From CAYFFO01 sp964342485 (GTDB lineage Bacteria; Chloroflexota; Dehalococcoidia; Lucifugimonadales; CAJWER01), in assembly GCA_964342485.1 (NCBI GenBank), contig CAYFFO010000001.1:62001-126000 (forward strand): a DNA stretch of 64,000 nucleotides, in the 5' to 3' direction. The notes under the pieces are model-generated. The model saw only the letters and a list, made by a program, of their open reading frames with translations. It was not told where the DNA came from and ran no database searches. This document shows, one piece after another, positions 47,305-56,681 of the stretch (its first letter is position 1; each line of letters opens with the position of its first letter). Both the position numbers and the translations under genes were made by a program.

Positions 47305-47411
47305 AAACAACCAGAGTATTAAAATACTACTGGACGGGCCCTTCCCAGCCTCGCAGGACTGATTTAAAGGACATTCAGCGGTACGAGTATAGACCACTAA
47401 ATCAGTCTATA
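47305..47411 (-). promoter_or_regulatory. pyr operon leader: alternative hairpins around a PyrR-binding site
   Basis: In transcript order: TATAGAC (47411-47405) can pair with GTCTATA (47394-47388). Alternatively GACTGATTTA (47407-47398) is perfectly complementary to TAAATCAGTC (47366-47357), which is part of the PyrR-binding hairpin. Downstream, CCAGTAGTATT/AATACTCTGG forms a hairpin (47333-47311) followed by TTGTTT, a terminator-like structure. These mutually exclusive pairings are what an attenuation switch needs. Confidence 0.55.
47339..47370 (-). promoter_or_regulatory. PyrR-binding RNA element
   Basis: The minus strand contains AGTCCTGCGAGGCTGGGAAG inside a hairpin closed by CCTTT/AAGG. 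It matches the conserved PyrR binding loop (AGUCCnGnGAGGCUnnnAAGG) and lies 75-105 bases before the pyrR start. Confidence 0.75.
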
Positions 47412-47511
47412 CAAGTAATTGTTATCTGTGCTGTTCACCTTGACCGAATGTTATCGTCAAAATAGAATTGATAAAGGTACCTATAAAGCTTTTATAAGGG
47501 ACAGATGCCTA

Positions 47512-47934
47512 ATGGAATCGTCAGGCGGTGTTGTTTATCGACAAACGAATAGCGGTCTTGAGTTTGTTCTTTGTGGTCGCGACATACCTAGAATGTGGTG
47601 CTTGCCAAAAGGTACACCAGAAAAAGGAGAAAACAGGCTGCAAACTGCTTTACGCGAAGTAAGTGAAGAGACAGGTCTTCAAGTTAGAGTACAGATGTAT
47701 ATAGGCGATATTCATTATCAGTTTTTAAGGATTTTGGACAATACAAAAGTGCAAAAAACGGTACATTATTATCTGATGAATGCAATCGGAGGAGATTTAT
47801 CTAAACATGACCATGAGTTTGATGAGGTCGGTTGGTTTTCTGTAGATGATGCGATAAATTTATTGTCGTATGAAAATGAGGTAAAAATTGTTGAACAAGG
47901 CATTGCCTTGGCTAAAGGCCAGACAAAAACCTGA
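47512..47934 (+). CDS. Nudix hydrolase
   Basis: A pyrophosphohydrolase of about 140 residues. The Nudix box G-x5-E-x7-REVxEE-x-G is complete in GTPEKGENRLQTALREVSEETGL (about residues 37-59), and the N-terminus ESSGGVVYRQ is typical of diadenosine tetraphosphatase-like members. The KGTPEKGE and HDHEFDEVGWF segments fit Ap4A/diphosphoinositol-type hydrolases. I use ATG 47512 (AAGGGA upstream); the longer frame from 47419 overlaps the pyr leader. It is divergent from pyrR. Confidence 0.85.
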   Translation: MESSGGVVYRQTNSGLEFVLCGRDIPRMWCLPKGTPEKGENRLQTALREVSEETGLQVRVQMYIGDIHYQFLRILDNTKVQKTVHYYLMNAIGGDLSKHDHEFDEVGWFSVDDAINLLSYENEVKIVEQGIALAKGQTKT

Positions 47935-48487
47935 TAAACATAGATTGGATACTATTAGGGGTAAAAAGGTTATCATTCGTCCAAAAAGGATAGATGATGC
48001 ACTTGACGACTATGCATGGAGAACAGATGAGGAGCTGTCTGTTCTTGACGCTACACGCCCACTTAACATGCCATATGATGAATTCCTGACTTTTGCTAGG
48101 AACGAGCTAATTTATTCGAGAAGCGATTCTAAGAAGCTAGCCATTGATGATCTATCAGGTACACACATAGGCAATTGTATGTTCTACGATATCGATTTAA
48201 AAAGGTGTAAAACAGAACTTGGCATAATGATAGGCAATCGAGCTTATTGGAGCAGGGGTTACGGAACTGATTCAGTAAGAGCTTTACTTGCATATATTTT
48301 TGAAACTACTGATATTAGATTGGTTTATCTGCACACATTAGAGTGGAACCATCGAGCAAGGAAAGCCTTTGCAAAAACTGGAATGCGGGAAATTAAAGAT
48401 GTTAGAAGAGGCGGATTGGATTTTGTGAGAATGGAAATTGAGAAAGTTGAATGGGAAAAATTGACATACACAGATGAACAGATGTAG
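47888..48487 (+). CDS. GNAT-family N-acetyltransferase (RimJ/RimL-like)
   Basis: An acetyl-CoA-dependent acetyltransferase of the ribosomal-protein/antibiotic type. The 199-residue product has VIIRPKRIDDALDDYAWRTD near the N-terminus and the acetyl-CoA motif GNRAYWSRGYGTDSVRALL near residue 118, then the NHRARKAFAKTGMRE block near 155. The TTG at 47888 has GAGG nine bases upstream but overlaps the Nudix gene by 47 bases; another TTG at 47945 is possible. The acceptor is unknown. Confidence 0.8.
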   Translation: MLNKALPWLKARQKPDKHRLDTIRGKKVIIRPKRIDDALDDYAWRTDEELSVLDATRPLNMPYDEFLTFARNELIYSRSDSKKLAIDDLSGTHIGNCMFYDIDLKRCKTELGIMIGNRAYWSRGYGTDSVRALLAYIFETTDIRLVYLHTLEWNHRARKAFAKTGMREIKDVRRGGLDFVRMEIEKVEWEKLTYTDEQM

Positions 48488-48541
48488 ATGTCTCAAAGAT
48501 TGAATAATTATATGTTCTTGCAATCCTTAACCGGAACGAAA

Positions 48542-49180
48542 TCAAGTTTTACCAGATCTAGGAGCTATATCATTCCACAGGTCGGCTAATTCAGCGGTTT
48601 TTTGGAAAATACCTGTCATTGAATCCCATATGGCATTTCTTAAGCTTGATGCAAGAATCAAATTATCGCTGGCTATAGCATTACCTAGGTCTTCTGAAGA
48701 TCTTTCTTGTTCGATAGCAGCATTTTTGGCAGCATTTTCAACTAATTTAATAGCCTTTGCAAGCTGATTTAGCAGCTCGGGCAATGGTGTGCTTGTATCA
48801 GTTTTTACATCATATGCATTTGAAGAATTAAATCTATGAGGCATACGCTTGCCGTCAGCAGACCATTGTGTATGAGTGGGCTGTATATGTGGAGTGACAG
48901 AAAGGTACATTGTCATTGGCTCATCTCCCAATACCTTAAGAGTATGGAGTTGGTCTACTAATGCTATGCACATTTGCCCTGGTCCAACTTCGCCTGTTTC
49001 TCCATCTATTGTGAATTCAGCACGACCTTCAAGGACTATGAAAATCTCATGGCCAAGGTCATGTGAATGAGGCGGTCCGCCATCTTCTCCAGGCTCCATT
49101 CTCATAAACCGCGATCGAATCTCTGGTTCGACAAGAATGTTCCTAACATCTGTACGATAGTCATATACGGCTAATGCCAT
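48542..49180 (-). CDS. Cupin-domain protein
   Basis: A 212-residue protein with a single cupin barrel in the N-terminal half. Motif 1 is PPHSHDLGHEIFIVLEGRAEF (about residues 36-56, metal ligands His, His, Glu) and motif 2 includes QLHTLKV near 78. The C-terminal 90 residues are predicted helical and alanine-rich (LLNQLAKAIKLVENAAKNAA), with no recognised domain. AAGGAG lies eight bases before the ATG. The function could be enzymatic or regulatory; I cannot tell which. Confidence 0.8.
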   Translation of the reverse strand: MALAVYDYRTDVRNILVEPEIRSRFMRMEPGEDGGPPHSHDLGHEIFIVLEGRAEFTIDGETGEVGPGQMCIALVDQLHTLKVLGDEPMTMYLSVTPHIQPTHTQWSADGKRMPHRFNSSNAYDVKTDTSTPLPELLNQLAKAIKLVENAAKNAAIEQERSSEDLGNAIASDNLILASSLRNAIWDSMTGIFQKTAELADLWNDIAPRSGKT

Positions 49181-49326
49181 GTCTTACTCCTTCTGCGCAA
49201 TGTATTCCAATTGAAATAGAAGAATCTTTAATTCATGTAAGGGCAACATATGTGTTGATGAAACTGAACTTCAATTTTTAATGACAAGTAGTATTTTATG
49301 TGAAGCAATATTTAATGGTCAATCGT

Positions 49327-49350
49327 GTAAAAGATCTCCAGATCTTTTAC
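49327..49350. terminator. Perfect palindromic hairpin after the PIG-L gene
   Basis: GTAAAAGATCT-CC-AGATCTTTTAC is a perfect 11-base inverted repeat with a two-base centre. It lies 16 bases past the PIG-L stop. The short T run in each arm and the position suggest a terminator, though the stem is AT-rich. Confidence 0.4.
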
Positions 49351-49365
49351 CAAATAATTTCATTA

Positions 49366-50136
49366 TTATGGTTTCGTTGCAGAGGGGGGGGTGGATCTGC
49401 CAATTGTTTGGAATGAGATTTTTCTGAAAGATTCCCCATATTGCATACCCTTACCGACGGAACGTTCACGTCTTGATTTACGCATCGAATCCCTTATTGC
49501 ATCCAAATCTCTACCAGTTAATTGAGAAGAGTGCCTCACAAGAGCTGCGATTGCTGTATCTACATGGTCTGTAACATCAACCCAGTGATCAGGTTCTGGA
49601 TGTCCCATTATCCATGCCTCTGCAACTTTGTGTGTTTCGAGTCCTTCTTTTAATAATTCCGGAAAAGTAAGATGGTCCCTAGCAGCAGGAAATATAGCTG
49701 ATAAAGTTGCTTCGCCAGATGCAATATGATCTGGATGCCCTACACCCCAGCGCCCCCCGTCCAAATTTCGAGAAGGGTACATGCATATAACCACTTCTGG
49801 TTTGTGCCTACGAATCTCTCTGGTAATATCACGTCGTAATTCCAGAGTTGGTTCCAAGTATGCATCAGGGTATCCAAGGAAAACAACATCTTTCAGACCA
49901 AGTACTTCTGCAGCCCCAAGTTGTTCATTGCGACGTATTTCAGCGAGTTGATCTGAAGAAATTTCTCGGTTTTCGGTGCCTTTACTTCCATCTGTACAAA
50001 GAACATAGACAACTTCAACGTCTTGAGAGCACCATTTAGCAACAGTCCCTGAACATCCAAACTCTGCATCGTCAGCATGTGCGACAACAACCATAGCTTT
50101 TTGTATATCTCGTTCTTCTATAATTCCTTCAGGCAT
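49366..50136 (-). CDS. PIG-L family deacetylase
   Basis: A zinc-dependent de-N-acetylase of the LmbE/BshB/MshB group acting on N-acetylglucosaminyl compounds. The 256-residue product has the zinc/catalytic motif VVVAHADDAEFGCSGTVAKW (about residues 16-35) and, further on, GVGHPDHIASGEATLSA near 132 with the third His ligand. In the first motif the family consensus AHPDDxE reads AHADDAE. The C-terminal tail contains a G8 run (49384-49391), so its last residues could vary by slippage. The GlcNAc-containing substrate is not known. Confidence 0.85.
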   Translation of the reverse strand: MPEGIIEERDIQKAMVVVAHADDAEFGCSGTVAKWCSQDVEVVYVLCTDGSKGTENREISSDQLAEIRRNEQLGAAEVLGLKDVVFLGYPDAYLEPTLELRRDITREIRRHKPEVVICMYPSRNLDGGRWGVGHPDHIASGEATLSAIFPAARDHLTFPELLKEGLETHKVAEAWIMGHPEPDHWVDVTDHVDTAIAALVRHSSQLTGRDLDAIRDSMRKSRRERSVGKGMQYGESFRKISFQTIGRSTPPSATKP

Positions 50137-50245
50137 TTAAGTCACCTTTCGATATAAGAGTCTATAATAATGTTAGCCGTATAATTCAAGTCTGTCTATT
50201 TGTCCTTACACCTGTAAAAAATTTCTAAAGGTGGTAAAAAGCGAT

Positions 50246-51760
50246 CTAGTTGATTACATTTTTGAGATCAATCTGGTTAAAAGCACTAGATGACATTAGA
50301 GTTTCAGTAGCAACTTGGATACCTTCCATTAACGGGTTAGGGAATATTCCAAACAATATCAATCCAATAAAAAGTACTCCAAGAACACCTCTAGAGAGGA
50401 TAGGGATTGTTAAAGGACCTGTTTCTTCAGAAGGCTCCAAGTACATTCTTTTAATTATATTTAAGTAGTAGTATAGAGCAATTAGGCTGGTAAAAATGGC
50501 TAGTCCTGATAACCACAAGAAGCCATTAATTGCAGCAGCATTGAATAAATAGAACTTGCTTGTGAATCCAGCGAATATAGGTAGACCTGCCAAAGAAAAA
50601 AGTGAACCTGTTATTATCATAGCAATACTTGGCGAACGTTTTGCAAGGCCTGCAAAAACTCCAAGGTCTTCTCTACCAGTAGAGTTGTAAATTGTGCTTA
50701 CGCATAGAAAAATTGATAAGCTTGCAGCCGAGTAAGTAACCAGGTGAAAAATAAGTCCGTTGATAGCTACTTTAGAGGAGTCGGTATCAATGATAGAGCT
50801 GCCACTTATGGTTGCAAGGGAAACTAAACCCATCAGAATGTATCCTGTATGGCCTATTCCAGAGTAGGCAAGAAGTCTCTTGATATTACTTTGTACTATT
50901 GCAAAAAGATTTCCAAAAGACATAGAAATAGCAGCGATTATAGAAATTAAAAATTGCCATTCACCTATTGCTGGAATTAAGGCTTCAGTAAACAAACGCA
51001 ACATTAAAGCAAAAGATGCTACTTTTGACCCAACTGCTATATAGGCAGCAACAGGAATCGGAGCGCCTTCGTAAGTATCTGGCGCCCACATATGAAATGG
51101 TATAGCAGCTATTTTAAAACAAAAACCGGCAATTATTAATACAAGGCCGGTTTGTATTCCGAGATCAAGATCAGGGGTCGACAATAGATATTCGCCAATA
51201 GTTTTGAAGTATGTTGAGCCAACTTGACCATAAACCTGGCTAATACCATATAGAAGTAATGCTGATGAAAATGCGCCAAGTAAAATAAATTTGGTACCGG
51301 CCTCGTTCGACTTAGGATTGTATCGATCAAATGACACTAGTATGTAAAGACTAAAACTAAGCAATTCTAATGAAATATATGCTGTTAAAAGTTCTCCGGA
51401 TGAAGCCATTAGGACCATACCAAGAAGTGACATCAGAAGAATCCCATAATATTCTCCTGGAAAGTCTAAGTGCATACGGACAAAGTTTATGCTGATCAAG
51501 ACAATAAAGATCCCAATTATTAGGAAGAATACTTTGAAGAACAGGCTGTAAAAATCGATCAAAAGAATTCCGTCATAGAGTAGATTCGATTTATCCCATA
51601 AATGAATTAAAGAAAATGCAATTAGTCCTAAAAGCGAAAACACTATAACTAGAGGAACGAAACGGGAGCTTAGTTTTGGAATAATAAGGTCAATAGCCAA
51701 TACGGAAAAGGCTAAAGCGAGAATTAGAAATTCCGGTATTAATAGTGTGAAATCGTTCAT
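50246..51760 (-). CDS. nuoN: NADH-quinone oxidoreductase subunit N
   Basis: One of three antiporter-like proton-pumping subunits of complex I. The 504-residue product has about 14 hydrophobic helices and the Proton_antipo_M core: ELLSFSLYILVSFDR near residue 132 (the conserved Glu of helix 5), IPFHMWAPDTYEGAPIPVAAY near 220 and LLAYSGIGHTGYILMG near 295. Its ATG overlaps the nuoM stop by four bases, and it ends the operon. Confidence 0.93.
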   Translation of the reverse strand: MNDFTLLIPEFLILALAFSVLAIDLIIPKLSSRFVPLVIVFSLLGLIAFSLIHLWDKSNLLYDGILLIDFYSLFFKVFFLIIGIFIVLISINFVRMHLDFPGEYYGILLMSLLGMVLMASSGELLTAYISLELLSFSLYILVSFDRYNPKSNEAGTKFILLGAFSSALLLYGISQVYGQVGSTYFKTIGEYLLSTPDLDLGIQTGLVLIIAGFCFKIAAIPFHMWAPDTYEGAPIPVAAYIAVGSKVASFALMLRLFTEALIPAIGEWQFLISIIAAISMSFGNLFAIVQSNIKRLLAYSGIGHTGYILMGLVSLATISGSSIIDTDSSKVAINGLIFHLVTYSAASLSIFLCVSTIYNSTGREDLGVFAGLAKRSPSIAMIITGSLFSLAGLPIFAGFTSKFYLFNAAAINGFLWLSGLAIFTSLIALYYYLNIIKRMYLEPSEETGPLTIPILSRGVLGVLFIGLILFGIFPNPLMEGIQVATETLMSSSAFNQIDLKNVIN

Positions 51761-53316
51761 TTTGTACTAGTTAATAAATCTAGAATATTCACAATGCTTC
51801 CATCGACGGCTTCTATAAACGGGAATGGGAAAAGACCTAAAAAGAAAAGGAAAAAAGTAAGAATTAACGAAGAAAATGTTTCCGATCTTAACATATCATC
51901 CTTTTTAGAAACTTCATTAGATTGTGATCCGAAGAAAACCTTTGCTACCAGTCGTAGAATATATATTGCCGTGATGGTAGCTCCGATTACCGATAATATT
52001 CCTACTACAGGATAAGTTTGAAATAGTCCTATAAAAACAAGTAGTTCTGAAACAAACCCGCTTAGCCCTGGAAGACCAAGAGAGGTGAGTCCACCTATAA
52101 TGAAAAATGAAGTCGTGGTTCCCATTCTTCCGGCCAATCCTTCAAGAACATAGATATCACGTGTATGAGTCCTGTCATAAATAGATCCTACGATTACAAA
52201 AAGCAATGCAGTCATGATTCCATGAGAGAACATTTGAAGGACAGAGCCAGTAACACCCAAATGATTAAGAGTTGCTATACCAACAATCACATATCCCATA
52301 TGGCTAACACTGGAATATCCAACAACATATTTGAGATCACTCTGTCCCATAGCAGATACAGCGCCGTAAATAACGTTTGCGGTTCCCAAGACCAAAAGAA
52401 CAGGCATCCAGCTCTCAGCGCCATCTGGGAACAGTCCTATACCAACTCTAATTATACCGTAGGCTCCAAGCTTCATTAATACTCCAGCATGTACCATACT
52501 GACAGATGTTGGAGCAGCAACGTGACCATCGGGAGACCATGTATGGAACGGCCATAATCCCGCAAGAATACCGAATCCGACCATCAGGAATGGGAAGAAT
52601 ATTTGTTGGAAAGCAGAAGAAAATTCACCCTTGTTTTGTAAATCAATTAAACTGAATGTTCCGAGATCAGACTCAACAAATATAGCCAGTAAAGCAATCC
52701 ATATAAGTACGCTACCGGCAACTAGATAAAGAGTGAGTTTCATCGCGCCGTATTCTTTAGTACGAATAAAGGACCCAAAGTCAGAACTGCTTCCCCAGAT
52801 TGCAATCAGAAGATACATTGGCATAACTGCTAATTCGTAAAAGAAGAAAAGAAAAAACAGATCAAGACTAATGAATACGCCAAATACACCTGATAAAAGG
52901 GCTAGATAAAGAATAAAATAGTCTTTTAGCCTATTAGTAATTGACCAAGAAACTATTGTGCCCGTGAACATAACCAATCCAGTAAGCATAACCATTAACG
53001 CCGATATACCATCAACCCCCACATTAAAGGAAATACCTTGAGCTCCCAGTAACCATGGGCCAGGTATGGGCAACCATTTCCAAGAGTTATTGAACTGAAA
53101 GCCACTGATTTCATTATCATAACTAACAAAAACGTAGAAAGATAAAATCATTGTTATGAAGGCAATGTTGGTTGCTATAATTTTGGCATAAGTGGTTCTT
53201 GAAGAAGGTGTAGCAATCAATAGCAACGCACCAAATAAAGGCAGCGCAACCAAAGAAAAAAGAACGTATTGATCAATTGAGGATTGTTGCAGAATTACCA
53301 AGATATTAGCCACCAT
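51757..53316 (-). CDS. nuoM: NADH-quinone oxidoreductase subunit M
   Basis: Antiporter-like membrane subunit, 519 residues. Landmarks are FFFYELAVMPMYLLIAIWG near residue 155 with the conserved Glu, GLWPFHTWSPDGHVAAPTSVSM near 255 and KYVVGYSSVSHMGYVIVG near 335. The start overlaps the nuoL end by 22 bases, indicating translational coupling. Confidence 0.94.
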   Translation of the reverse strand: MVANILVILQQSSIDQYVLFSLVALPLFGALLLIATPSSRTTYAKIIATNIAFITMILSFYVFVSYDNEISGFQFNNSWKWLPIPGPWLLGAQGISFNVGVDGISALMVMLTGLVMFTGTIVSWSITNRLKDYFILYLALLSGVFGVFISLDLFFLFFFYELAVMPMYLLIAIWGSSSDFGSFIRTKEYGAMKLTLYLVAGSVLIWIALLAIFVESDLGTFSLIDLQNKGEFSSAFQQIFFPFLMVGFGILAGLWPFHTWSPDGHVAAPTSVSMVHAGVLMKLGAYGIIRVGIGLFPDGAESWMPVLLVLGTANVIYGAVSAMGQSDLKYVVGYSSVSHMGYVIVGIATLNHLGVTGSVLQMFSHGIMTALLFVIVGSIYDRTHTRDIYVLEGLAGRMGTTTSFFIIGGLTSLGLPGLSGFVSELLVFIGLFQTYPVVGILSVIGATITAIYILRLVAKVFFGSQSNEVSKKDDMLRSETFSSLILTFFLFFLGLFPFPFIEAVDGSIVNILDLLTSTK

Positions 53317-55178
53317 GCAAGTAGAGTGCCAATAACACCAACCGACATAACCAACGCGTAATTATATAAGCGTCCAGTTTGGAAATAACGTATCTTCAAT
53401 GCAGCCCGAAGTATTAATAGAGCTGGTCCGTCTACACCAGTGTCATTTAAAATAATTCGATCGAAAACAGCGACTAAACCACTAAATGACATAACTACTT
53501 TGTCTATTATCCACTGGATGAATCTATCAATATAGTATTTGCTGACTATAATCCTGTGTAAGTAACTTAGCTTATTGGAAATAGCTAAAGGATCAAGAAC
53601 ATTAACACCATATACAAGGATACTTAGAAGTAGTCCAAGAGAAGAAAAGGTTATAGATAGCGCTAGTACAACTATATTTATATGTACACTGTGAGCACTA
53701 TCTATAAAATTACCGAACCCGGGATATATATCACCCCATTTGAAAGCCAAAGCGCCCATAAATAAGGTCAAGAAACCTAATATTATTAGCGGGACAGCCA
53801 TCGGTTTACCAGGTTCTCTAATATTCTGTAAATCCCTAGCACCTTTTCCAAAGAAAGCTATCAATGTTACCCGTCCCATATAAAGAGAACTTAATATAAT
53901 GCCTAAACTGGATATTAGTATAAAAAGAGGATTCCCATTTTGAAAAACATTTATAAGAATTTCGTCTTTACTAAAGAATCCGGTTAATGGAGGAATACCC
54001 GCCAGAGACGCGGCTCCAATTACAAATGCAAAGGTGGTAACCGGCATTTTGCGCCACAGATTTCCCATCTGCCTGATGTCTTTCTTTTGAGTCTGATGTG
54101 TGACGCTACCGGCACAAAGGAATAGCAGAGCTTTTGCAGCCCCATGCGCTATGAGATGGAATATCGCAGCTGACAGTCCCAAAACTCCAAGTGATAGCAC
54201 CATTAAACCTAGGTGACTTACAGTAGAATAAGCAAGAATTTGTTTAAGATCAGTCATTACCAGAGCTAGTGTGCCAGCAAAAATGAATGTGAAAAGTCCA
54301 GATATAGACACGATTAGCAGGATATTCGGTGTCATTTCAAAAAATGGTAGTAGTCGAGCTAATAGAAACACCCCTGCTGCAACCATTGTAGCAGCGTGAA
54401 TTAGGGCACTAACCGGTGTTGGGCCTTCCATGGCATCAGGCAGCCAAATATGGAATGGGAATTGGGCTGATTTACCCATAGCTCCTATGAATATGAGCAA
54501 GGCTGCTATATTTACTGAAGCCTGTGACAGGAATTGTGATTCAAGTCCATTTCTTACCACATGGATGATTTCGTTAATTTCAAAGGTGCCCGTTAGTTTG
54601 TATAAGATAAGGATACCTATCAAAAGGCCAACGTCACCGATACGAGTTGTTATAAAAGCCTTTTTGGCAGCTTCTGTGGCAGCTCTGTTTTCGTACCAAA
54701 ATCCGATTAGCAGATAAGAACCTAGTCCAACAAGTTCCCATGATAAATAAAGGAAGATGAGGTTGCTAGACAACACCAATGAAAGCATTGCTGAAGCAAA
54801 TAAAGCATGGCTTGCAAAATACCATCCATATCGAGATTCACGCTTCATATATTCGACGGAATAAATCTGTACAAGTAAAGAAACAACAGTTACTAAGCCA
54901 ATCATGGTGATAGAAAGATGGTCTACTAATATGCCCCATGTTATTGTAAGAGTTCCAAGAGTTATCCAATTGATGCTAAATGATTGTGGTCCTGTTTCTA
55001 TCACATCTCTGAGCACAAACCAGAAAATAAAAACACTCAAAAAGATAGAGATGATGGAAAGGATAGCTCCTTTTGTTGGTAGCCACTTGCCTGCAATCAC
55101 AATTATTATAAAAGCAATAGCGTTTAACGCAGGGATTACCCATGCCCACGATGAATCTATAATTCCAGAAAAAGGCAT
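53295..55178 (-). CDS. nuoL: NADH-quinone oxidoreductase subunit L
   Basis: The largest antiporter-like subunit, 627 residues, which in other bacteria carries the long lateral helix. Typical segments are LYLSWELVGLGSYLLIGFWYE near residue 145, SAQFPFHIWLPDAMEGPTPVSALIHAATMVAAG near 240 and LKQILAYSTVSHLGLMVLSLG near 320. It lies between nuoK (four bases) and nuoM. Confidence 0.95.
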   Translation of the reverse strand: MPFSGIIDSSWAWVIPALNAIAFIIIVIAGKWLPTKGAILSIISIFLSVFIFWFVLRDVIETGPQSFSINWITLGTLTITWGILVDHLSITMIGLVTVVSLLVQIYSVEYMKRESRYGWYFASHALFASAMLSLVLSSNLIFLYLSWELVGLGSYLLIGFWYENRAATEAAKKAFITTRIGDVGLLIGILILYKLTGTFEINEIIHVVRNGLESQFLSQASVNIAALLIFIGAMGKSAQFPFHIWLPDAMEGPTPVSALIHAATMVAAGVFLLARLLPFFEMTPNILLIVSISGLFTFIFAGTLALVMTDLKQILAYSTVSHLGLMVLSLGVLGLSAAIFHLIAHGAAKALLFLCAGSVTHQTQKKDIRQMGNLWRKMPVTTFAFVIGAASLAGIPPLTGFFSKDEILINVFQNGNPLFILISSLGIILSSLYMGRVTLIAFFGKGARDLQNIREPGKPMAVPLIILGFLTLFMGALAFKWGDIYPGFGNFIDSAHSVHINIVVLALSITFSSLGLLLSILVYGVNVLDPLAISNKLSYLHRIIVSKYYIDRFIQWIIDKVVMSFSGLVAVFDRIILNDTGVDGPALLILRAALKIRYFQTGRLYNYALVMSVGVIGTLLAWWLISW

Positions 55179-55182
55179 ATAT

Positions 55183-55500
55183 TTACCATTTCATTAGGTC
55201 GATTTGGTCAACATTTACAGAGGATTTATTTTTGTATAATCGAAGGATTATAGCGATTGCAAGAGCTAATTCAGCTGCTGCTATCGTTATAACGAAAATC
55301 ATAAGAATTTGCCCCAATGATCGTTGGGATTCTGTAAATTCATTAAAGGCAGAGTAACCTATCAAATTTAAATTCACTGCATTTAACATCAATTCAATTG
55401 ACATTAGGACGACAACGGCACTTCTTCGAGCCAGCACACCGTAAACACCAATTGAAAACAGGGCAGCACTCAATATTTGAAAATGTTCTAAGCTAATCAT
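55183..55500 (-). CDS. nuoK: NADH-quinone oxidoreductase subunit K
   Basis: A small three-helix membrane subunit, 105 residues. The conserved acidic residue lies in SIELMLNAVNLNLIGYS (about 35-50) and the second in TIAAAELALAIAIILRLY. The start overlaps the nuoJ stop by four bases. Confidence 0.93.
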   Translation of the reverse strand: MISLEHFQILSAALFSIGVYGVLARRSAVVVLMSIELMLNAVNLNLIGYSAFNEFTESQRSLGQILMIFVITIAAAELALAIAIILRLYKNKSSVNVDQIDLMKW

Positions 55501-55991
55501 GATCGGTTTCCTATATCCCGAACCATAACAATGGCTCCAATCAGAGCTACCAATAGAACGAGTGATGCTATTTCAAATGGAACAGCCCAATCTACGAAAA
55601 GGGTTTTGCTAAAGCTTTCAAATTCAACAGATTCCCGAGTACTGGTTTTAGTATTGGTTGTTAATGCGGCAGTACCTATTACCCCAAACAATAGCAGTGA
55701 ACTTATTATAGCAACAGGCCACTGACGATTATCGGTTAGGTTTGCAAAATCACTAATTCTTGTGAGCATCAGTGTGAACAAAATGACGACGATAATTGCC
55801 CCTCCATAAATTAAAATCTGGACCATTGCCAAAAATTCTGCATACGCTATAAGGAATAGCATTCCAACACTGATAAGTGAAACAAGTAATCCTAGAGCAG
55901 CGTAAATTATATTACGAGATGCCACTACTCCAATTGCACCTATAATCGTTAATAATCCGGCTATGTAAAATATGATTAAATCCATTTTCAA
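55497..55991 (-). CDS. nuoJ: NADH-quinone oxidoreductase subunit J
   Basis: A five-helix membrane subunit, 164 residues. It includes the pi-bulge helix region LAMVQILIYGGAIIVVILFTLML (about 53-75), which takes part in coupling. A 171-base space separates it from nuoI, the only sizeable break in the operon; I see no gene there. Confidence 0.92.
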   Translation of the reverse strand: MKMDLIIFYIAGLLTIIGAIGVVASRNIIYAALGLLVSLISVGMLFLIAYAEFLAMVQILIYGGAIIVVILFTLMLTRISDFANLTDNRQWPVAIISSLLLFGVIGTAALTTNTKTSTRESVEFESFSKTLFVDWAVPFEIASLVLLVALIGAIVMVRDIGNRS

Positions 55992-56162
55992 CCAAGAATG
56001 TTTCTACTTGCTATAAGGTTAGAATGAATTTCAACGGAGATTTCTAATAATCCTGTATTCGGTGAATTCATAAATTGTTCTTTACACACCATAAAATTAT
56101 ATGGCAAAAAAACAAAACTATATACAAACTCGAGCCATATAATTTATCCATTCAATATAATA

Positions 56163-56681
56163 TTATGAAGATGTCTTTTTACCCTCAGGTTCATCTGGCT
56201 TTCCTACATTTTTAGATTGCTTTGGTTGCCAGCCAATTTTGCGTTGAAATATTTTCCCCATTTTTAAAAGAATCAGAAGATTGACACGATTATCATTACG
56301 AGCAAATCTGCTAAGTTCATGTTCGTGGCTCATCTCAATTGCATCAAAGTTACACACCTCTACACAAATACCACATAGGATACATCTACCGAGATTTATT
56401 TCGAATTCGTTTACTATTTTACGACGACGACTATCTCCAGTAGTATTTTTAGGATTATCTTGCATCGTTGCAGACATACATTGTGTAGGGCACTCTCTGA
56501 TACACACCATACACCCTGTACAATAAGGTTCATCGGCAGTGTAGTCCCATAACAAAGCAGGGAATCCCATGTATCGGTTCTCAACTTCTATTCGAGACTG
56601 AGGATCGGGGTATTGTGCTGTTACTGGTCTGCGAATAGCAGAATTAAGCGTTACTAAAAGACCTTTAAGGCTACCTATCAT
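56163..56681 (-). CDS. nuoI: NADH-quinone oxidoreductase subunit I (2x[4Fe-4S] ferredoxin)
   Basis: Carries clusters N6a and N6b. Two CxxCxxCxxxC sets are complete: YCTGCMVCIRECPTQCM (about residues 55-71) and RCILCGICVEVCNFDAIEM (about 95-115). The 172-residue protein has a charged C-terminal extension. As this assembly has no NuoEFG, these clusters would be the outermost ones and the likely docking point for the external electron donor. Confidence 0.93.
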   Translation of the reverse strand: MIGSLKGLLVTLNSAIRRPVTAQYPDPQSRIEVENRYMGFPALLWDYTADEPYCTGCMVCIRECPTQCMSATMQDNPKNTTGDSRRRKIVNEFEINLGRCILCGICVEVCNFDAIEMSHEHELSRFARNDNRVNLLILLKMGKIFQRKIGWQPKQSKNVGKPDEPEGKKTSS

